Shown: positions 36,601 to 45,600 of the stretch, piece by piece
Layout: each line of letters opens with the position of its first letter
Position numbering within the stretch: the stretch's first letter is position 1
From: Nematostella vectensis
Taxonomy: Eukaryota > Cnidaria > Anthozoa > Actiniaria > Edwardsiidae
Length of the DNA stretch: 64,000 nt
Assembly (NCBI RefSeq): GCF_932526225.1
Contig: NC_064037.1
Location: 18,409,471 to 18,473,470, forward strand
Reading direction: 5' to 3'
Position numbers and translations under genes: made by a program
Notes under the pieces: model-generated
What the model was told of the DNA's origin: nothing
Databases searched by the model: none
What the model saw: only the letters and a program-made list of their open reading frames with translations

Positions 36601-39600
36601 CGGGATATGTAACAACCAGATTTGTAACAATCAACGGGATATGTAACAACCAGATTTGTAACAATCAACAGGATATGTAACAACCGGATTTGTAACAATC
36701 AACGGGATATGTAACAACCAGATTTGTAACAATCAACAGGATATGTAACAACCAGATTTGTAACAATCAACGGGATATGTAACAACCAGATTTGTAACAA
36801 TCAACGGGATATGTAACAACCAGATTTGTAACAATCAACGGGATATGTAACAACCAGATTTGTAACAATCAACGGGATATGTAACAACCAGATTTGTAAC
36901 AATCAACGGGATATGTAACAACCAGATTTGTAACAATCAACGGGATATGTAACAACCAGATTTGTAACAATCAACGGGATATGTAACAACCAGATTTGTA
37001 ACAACAATCAACCAGATATGTAACAACAACCGACTTTGTAACAATCAACGGGATATGTAACAACCAGATTTGTAACAATCAACGGGATATGTAACAACCA
37101 GATTTGTAACAATCAACGGGATATGTAACAACCAGATTTGTAACAATCAACAGGATATGTAACAACCGGATTTGTAACAATCAACGGGATATGTAACAAC
37201 CAGATTTGTAACAATCAACAGGATATGTAACAACCAGATTTGTAACAATCAACGGGATATGTAACAACCAGATTTGTAACAATCAACAGGATATGTAACA
37301 ACCAGATTTGTAACAATCAACGGGATATGTAACAACCAGATTTGTAACAATCAACGGGATATGTAACAACCAGATTTGTAACAATCAACGGGATATGTAA
37401 CAACCAGATTTGTAACAATCAACGGGATATGTAACAACCAGATTTGTAACAATCAACGGGATATGTAACAACCAGATTTGTAACAATCAACGGGATATGT
37501 AACAACCAGATTTGTAACAATCAACGGGATATGTAACAACCAGATTTGTAACAATCAACGGGATATGTAACAACCAGATTTGTAACAATCAACAGGATAT
37601 GTAACAACCAGATTTGTAACAATCAACGGGATATGCAACAACCAGATTTGTAACAATCAACGGGATATGTAACAACCAGATTTGTAACAATCAACGGGAT
37701 ATGTAACAACCAGATTTGTAACAATCAACAGGATATGTAACAACCAGATTTGTAACAATCAACGGGATATGTAACAACCAGATTTGTAACAATCAACAGG
37801 ATATGTAACAACCAGATTTGTAACAATCAACAGGATATGTAACAACCAGATTTGTAACAATCAACGGGATATGCAACAACCAGATTTGTAACAATCAACG
37901 GGATATGCAACAACCAGATTTGTAACAATCAACGGGATATGTAACAACCAGATTTGTAACAATCAACGGGATATGCAACAACCAGATTTGTAACAATCAA
38001 CGGGATATGCAACAACCAGATTTGTAACAATCAACGGGATATGTAACAACCAGATTTGTAACAATCAACGGGATATGTAACAACCAGATTTGTAACAACA
38101 ATCAACCAGATATGTAACAACAACCGAATTTGTAACAATCAACGGGATTTGTAACAACCAGATTTGTAACAACAATCAACCAGATATGTAACAACAACCG
38201 AATTTGTAACAGAAGTCAACCGGATATGTAACAAACAAATCAACCGGATTTGTAACAAAAATCACCCGGATTTGTAACAACCTAAGGATTTCTTCAAATC
38301 GTTTGAATACAAACTCCATTTATAACACAGGTAAAATATATTTAAAGTCTTCCTTGGTTCTAACGTATAAGGGGGGACTCTAGCGATGACGTCATCAAAA
38401 TCGAAATCTTTTAGCAGATAAACTGTTAGACGGTCAAACCTTTGTCATCCCACTAAAACAGTCCCAGGAAACCAAAGTTGGTTGACCTGTACCAGGAGGC
38501 AAGGGGAGTGCACGGGCGAAGTCACGTGACGTGACGTCATCGATGTATATTTCTATTGTTGTCTTCTTCACTTCAACCTAGTTCAAGTGTGAAATGGAAT
38601 AACATCCTTTCCTCCAATCCAGGATACATGTCACGTCCAAATAATGGAAACCACTCTGCGATCGTGTGCGATCATATGAAAACCATTCTGCGATCGTGTG
38701 CGATCATTTGAAAACCACTCTGCGATCGTGTGCGATTATATGGAAACCAGCCTTAACGCGGGTGGCGTTTGCTCTACTAATTGTAGTCAACTATTAATCC
38801 TGCAAGCCTAAATATAGAGATGTTTTGAGTTTCAAGATAACTTTCAGTTTACACGACTTCCAAACTGAGGTGACCAAAAATGAATTGATCAAAAAGGAAT
38901 TGATAGAAGCAACGTTTTCACCGGGGTCTGTCCGTTTAAATGTCTTTAATATTGCAAGTATAATTCTTCTCCACAATCAATGATCGATAATATCAACACC
39001 CTTGACTATAAATTAAGTAAAAGTTTTTCACGTAGGGAGCAAACATTTAAATAATGTCAGTGATGACATCACGTCACGTGACTTCGCCAGTGCATCCCCT
39101 TGCCACCATTGACACGTCAACCAAGTTTGGCCTTCTAACAGTGTATCTGTTAAAATATATGCACGGAGCTGTATTTTGATGACTTCATCGATAGAGTCCC
39201 CCGGACTTACTTTAGAACCAACGAAGATATCTGGAATGTTTGACCTGTGTTATAAATGGCGTTTGTATTCAAACGATTTTACGAAATCCTTAGGTTGTTA
39301 CAAATCCGTTTGAGTAGTTTGTCACAAATCCGGTTGAGTAGTTACATATCCGGTTGATTTTTGTTACATATCCGGTTAGTTTTTGGTACATATCCGGTTG
39401 ATGTTTATTACATATCCGGTTCATTTTTGTTACATATCCGGTTGATTTTTGTTCATATCCGGTTGATTTTTGTTACAAATTCGGTTGTTTTTACATATCC
39501 GGTTGATTTTTGTTACAAATCCGGTTGTTGTTACATATGTGGTTGATTGTTGTTACAAATCCCGTTGATTGTTACAAACCCGGGTGATACAGGCCAATCT

Positions 39601-42600
39601 TTCCGCCATTGCAAACTCCTACTTTATACCGAGTCGCACAAAGAATCCGTTTCCATCAAGCGAATGAGTTGTGCCTAGTGCGCACTTATGACATAACAAC
39701 ATAGGCGCGCACACTCTTTTAGGCCCAACATAACGACATGGACACAATGACATAAAAGAAAAAAACATGTTTTTTTTTTCACTCATGTCGCTATGTTCAT
39801 GTCGTGATGTTGGGGTTATGTCAAAATGTCGAACCATTCACACTTGAACATATAAACATAAGGGTGCACGCGCCTATGTCATTATGTTGCCACTAGTGTG
39901 CACCAGGCATTAGATACTTTAATTAAATATTGTTACTCAAGTATTGGAATTCAATTGTTGATGGATATTTTGAAGTTTTTTTTTCAAACAGACCGTTTAA
40001 GGTAAAGGAGTAGGTGATCAACAATATTTCACCAAGCGAGGCTATACAAACAATGCTGAACAGAGCTGAAGATGACATATTAAATTGTGTTTCAGATCTT
40101 GTCTGCGGAATCCGAAGAGCTTAATCGAGCACTGGTTCTAACTATCGCCAGATCCATGCACGTGACAGGAGCCGAGTCTTCCGGTAACTGGTGTGATGGC
40201 ATTCTTGGCGTACTTATTGCCAACACTCCGCACAGGTACAGCCAGTGGAGGCCATTCACACCCCTACTTCACGCCCAGCGCGATACACAAAGCGTCCCAT
40301 CGACTGATTTAAGCTAGTAACTGGTGGTGATTTATTAATTCACTTGTTGTTCGCCAACAGCTGGGCGTCACATACGCTCGCTTGCTTCCCTCAGCCGCTT
40401 CAGCAGTTCTATAGCGAGAATCCGACTGACCGACCCGTCAAGACCAAGCAGGCACTACGCAACCACGTGGAGGAGGAGTATCGACGGTGGAAGTGTGAGT
40501 ACCACGTTGATGGATGACGTTAGGTTCACATGACTCGCTCTTGGATCTTTTCACATGACGTCAGTTTCACTTGACTCGCTTTGGAAACTTTCACATGACG
40601 TCAGGTTCACATGACTCGCTATTGGATATTTTCACATGACGTCAGGTTCACATGACTCGCTCGTGGATCTTTTCACATGACGTCAGTTTCACTTGATTCA
40701 CTATTGGATATTTTCACATGGCGTCAGGTTCACATGACTCGCTATTGGATCTTTTCACATGATGTCAGGTTCACATGACTCGCTTGTGGATCTTTTCACA
40801 TGATGTCAGGTTCACATGACTTTATATTGGATGTTTTTCATGACGTAAGGCTCACATGACTCGCTATTGGATATTTTCACATGACGTCAGGTTCACTTGA
40901 CTCGTTATTGCTGGATCTTTTCACATGACGTCATGTTCACATGACTCGGTATAGGATATTTTCACATGACGTCAGGCTCACATGACTCGCTATTGGATCT
41001 TTTCACATGACGTCATGTTCACATGACTCGATATTGGATATTTTCACATGACGTCAGGCTCACATGACTCGCTATTGGATCTTTTCACATGATGTCAGGT
41101 TCACATGACTCGCTATTGGATCTTTTCACATGACGTCGTGTTCACATGACTCGCTATTGGATATTTTCACATGACGTCATGTTCACATGACTCGCTATTG
41201 GATATTTTCACATGACGTCAGGTTCACATGACTCGCTATTGGATACTTTTACATGACGTCAGGTTCACTTGACTCGCTATTGGATCTTTTCACATGACGT
41301 CATGCTCACACGACTCGCTATTGGATCTTTTCACATGACGTCATGTTTACATGACTCGCTATTGGATTTTTCACATGGCACGGCAAGTGCAGAGCTACGT
41401 AAATATAGAAAAAAACAGTGGCGCAGATTAACTTTGATCATTTCTAAATTGAAAAATAATTTATTGTATCGACAATAACGCCAAACTGCATGGAATTTGT
41501 TTTCTACAAAAACGACTAAACTTTGATTGAAAAAATAAAAAACAGCGCACGCTCGTTTGAAATGATGCTACTCTAGAGCCCGCGCGTGAAAATAACGAAA
41601 CTTGAAAGCTTCTTTGCTCCGTAAGATTTCCAATATATATTTCTTATCTGTCCAGTTCTTAGAGTAGATTGAAAATTTAGTTTTATTTTTGCACTATTGA
41701 TGTTTGAATCCTGACTGTTTTGCTTATCGTTACGGAGGTCTACACTCGAGGATGTCTAGCGGGAATAAAGTCTGTTATAACACAACTCCTTTTAAGATTA
41801 TAATAATCTGTCTTCGCCTTTTCTCCGCCTCTATTTTAGCGATGACTTCCGAGCACGAATTGTTGGCACACTTTACTGACCCGACCTTATCAAATGTGTT
41901 TATATGGTAAGATATGTACCAGTCACACACCCATCTTGTCATGCCAACCACTTGTACATCATGTTATGCAGTAAAAAAGCCAAGCCTGTAACACAAACAC
42001 ACATCTTGTCACTTGCCTTTTCACGGTCGCCAAGCACCTACCTTTAAAGGTAATTCCCTTGAAATAGTTCTACTATCCAGAATTTTTAAAACTTGGCACT
42101 AAAAGACACTGTTTTCGCCACTATTTATACGGTAAAAAGCGCCATTTTGAAGTATTTTACGGAAATAAACAACCTTCTACTATCCAACTTTTTTTTCAGT
42201 ATATCATCTTTCCGTTTATATTTAACTATTTGAGCAAACAAAAAAGGGGGTAACCGACTTCGTATTTCTGTCAAAGCGTTTTTAAGTAAAAAAATGCGCA
42301 CCTTTTGCTTTCTTTTCTTGTACAACTGTGGTGCGCTCACACTTGGTACCGTCAAGCCACATTCATTTGTCACGGTCTTCACACAATAATGCCATTTTCT
42401 CAATAATATACTCATATACTCTTGTGGTCTCTTCATGCCAGTATTCTATGGAAGGTGCTCTTGGACACCGGCAGGCTTAGTCCGCTCTGTCACAAGTAAG
42501 TCGATACCCATGTCACGTTTAAGTCAGTAGCCATGTCAAAAGTAAGTCAATACCCATATCACGTTCAAGTCGATACCCATGTCAAAAGTAAGTCAATAAC

Positions 42601-45600
42601 CATATCACGTTCAAGTCGTTACCCATGTCGCGAGTAAGTCAATAACCATGTCACGTTTAAGTCGATACCCATGTCAAAAGTAAGTCAATACCCATATCAC
42701 AAGTCGATACCCATGCCGAAAGTAAGTCAATACCCATGTTGAAAGTAAGTCAATACCCATGTCAAAGTCAATTTTATATCCGAGATCTTATTATAGCATG
42801 ACTTGTTTGGTTAGATCTTATTTTACCATGACTTGTTTAGTTAGATCTTATTAAACCTTAAAACACTCATCAATATTCAATAGGCATGTTGACCAATCGG
42901 ATGTCGTTCTTCCGACACGTGAATAGGCTTTATACACTCAACAAATCTAAAGCACGGGGAGGGAATCGTCTCCAGGGAAATATTGGGGTACAATATTAAA
43001 ACCATGACAAATTAACGAACATGTAACATAATATAAAGCTATCATGACGTCATGAAGGATTATATAAAACCCTCATGACCTAATGTAGCTTTATATAATG
43101 TTGCATCCAGCAGATTTGGCAAGTAAACAAAGACATACGTAATATCACAAACAGTAAGCTACTTTATTACAAGTAAATAGCATAGTTTACAATCTAGTCT
43201 ATGGTATGTTTTAGATACACTCTCATGAACGGACTCCATAATCAAACAGTGTTCAAAGTGACTAAGCTGTTAGTCCAAGAGTCCCTTTGCCAGATGGCAG
43301 CTTCATTTTGCTCAGACAATCGCCTATTTCTTCTTTTTTCTAAGCCGTCGTCACCCTGTCTTTGACCAGTTTCGCTTCGCATGATTATGTTCAACCTGAG
43401 AATAAAGAAAGTCAGAATGATCTAAGACCTGAATAAAACAGTATAAACACCGACAACTTTATATGTGGGTATTGACATTATTTATATGTGGGTATAAACA
43501 TTTTGCTTAGCCAGTTGGACTGCGTTTCGTAATTGGATTGAATGAAGTCCAGTTATATGTGTATAGAGGCTTCTCGGTGGATATCTTGTGCCGTCGACCT
43601 TGTTTTTTTTAAAGATTTCAGTTTCCAAATATTCGACGTTTTTGTCCTCGACTAGTGCTCGACTAGCAAGTCAATTTATGTAAAACTGCGTGCTGTTTGC
43701 CCGCGATCTAATGTTAGTTTTGTTTATTGTTCTACTTGCTCTTTTTAACCGAATCCCGGTAGTCTTTATTGACAATTCAAAAGCTATTATTTTTTCCATC
43801 GCGATTGATCAACACTCCTATTGAATATTGATGAGAATTTTAAGCCGTTCAAAACACTCGAAGATCGTGTATTCGCGGATCGTGTATTCGCGAAAACACT
43901 CCTTCTTGTGTTTTAAATAGTAAATAACTTGTTTGGTTAGATCTTATTATACCATGACTTGTTTGGTTAGATCTTATTATACCATGACTTGTTTGGTTAG
44001 ATCTTATTATACCATGACTTGTTTGGTTAGATCTTATTATACCATGACTTGTTTGGTTAGATCTTATCATACCATGACTTGTTTGCTTAGATCTTATCAT
44101 ACCATGACTTGTTTGCTTAGATCTTATTATACCATAGCTTGTTTGCTTAGATCTTATTATACCATGACTTGTTTGGTTAGATCTTATTATACCATGACTT
44201 GTTTGGTTAGATCTTATTATACCATGACTTGTTTAGTTAGATCTTATTATACCATGACTTGTTTAGTTAGATCTTATTATACCATGACTTGCTTAGTTAG
44301 ATCTTATTATACCATGACTTGTTTGGCTAGATCTTATTTTACCATGACTTGTTTGCCTATTTCTTATTATACAATGACTTGTTTAGTTAGATCATATTAT
44401 ACCATGACTTGTTTGGTTAGATCTTATTTTACCATGACTTGTTTGCCTATTTCTTATTATACAATGACTTGTTTAGTTAGATCTTATCATACCATGACTT
44501 GTTTAGTTAGATCTTATCATACCATGACTTGTTTGGTTGGTTTAGGATACTCGAGCAACTCGGAGCGCGTGCTCTGTCGAGTCACGTGCGCTTCTTTGCG
44601 GATTTTCTCGTCTATGAGTTCTCGACATCAGGAGGAGGCAAACACGTGAACAAGGTGCGGCGAAATCATGTGGCCCTCGGGGCCGACTTGTAACACAAAG
44701 ACAACAAACAATGCGAATAAGATAGCAGCAACCAAATCAACTCAAATCACTGTGAAATTCAAGCCTAACTTATAATTTTAAAAATGGTATGAAGTTATTG
44801 TTGTTATTTTATTGTTGTTGTTAAGGTTCACATTAACCACAACTGGTATTTTTCTTCTTTAATAAGACCTCTTAAGGGCAGACTGAAGAAGGTGACTTAT
44901 TTACATCAAGTTAGTTGCGCGAGACGCAAATACATCACAACCATATGACAAAAATGTGCACATTCTAGAATAGCATGCACCAAAAATACAAAAAAAAACA
45001 TCTCTAGGTGGTTTCTACTACAAGAGAAAGTCATCACTATGAAGACCCCCCGAGGATGGATAGACCCTCCTCCCTTAGCTGAGACTCAGAGTTACACTTA
45101 TGTATAAGTTGTACGGTAACAGACCTGGATGATTACCACAATGGAACTAGTGTTGTTATTAATGCATAGCTGTCCACACTATTTAAGTTTATCATATTTT
45201 CTTTTGTTTTTGCAGTGTATTCAGCACTTGAATGACTTGATTTGGAAGTACAACGTGGTAACACTCGATCGCCTGGTTCTTTGCCTGGTACGTAACACTC
45301 GACCGCCTGGTTCTTTGCCTGGTATGTAGATAGCACTCAACAGCCTGGCTCTTTGCCTGGTAGGTAACACATGACCTCCTGGCTCTTTGCCTGGTTGGTA
45401 ACACATGACCACCTGGTTCTTTGCCTGGTAGGTATCACTCGACTGCCTGGTTCTTTGCCTGGTAGATATTACATGACCACCTGGTTCCTTGCCTGGTTGG
45501 TAACACATGACCACCTGGTTCCTTGCCTGGTTGGTAACACATGACCACCTGGTTCTTTGCCTGGTAGGTAGGTAGCACTCGACCTCCTGGTTCTTTGCTT

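Larger units (their letters stand above)
35216..39596. mobile_element. foldback element with minisatellite arms (element 35,221-39,591)
   Basis: The ends are TGTATCAC at 35,221-35,228 and its exact complement GTGATACA at 39,584-39,591. Each is flanked by the direct repeat GGCCA (35,216-35,220 and 39,592-39,596). The outer parts of both arms are tandem repeats of GTAACAATCAACGGGATTT type, in opposite orientation on the two sides. The inner parts are an inverted repeat of roughly 250-280 bp beginning AACCTAAGGATTTC. The left arm's array is about 3 kb, the right arm's 0.3 kb. The core (about 38,560-39,055) has no recognisable transposase. The 5-bp duplication and TGT...ACA ends are noted without assigning a superfamily. 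Confidence 0.88.

Noticed and set aside
39361-39546. Short sense ORF with Tyr/His/Ile repeats
   Set aside because: Reading of the right-arm minisatellite of the foldback element.
43849-44649. 30-bp array as a CRISPR array
   Set aside because: Units are directly tandem with no unique spacers, in a eukaryotic intron. The same holds for all other arrays here.
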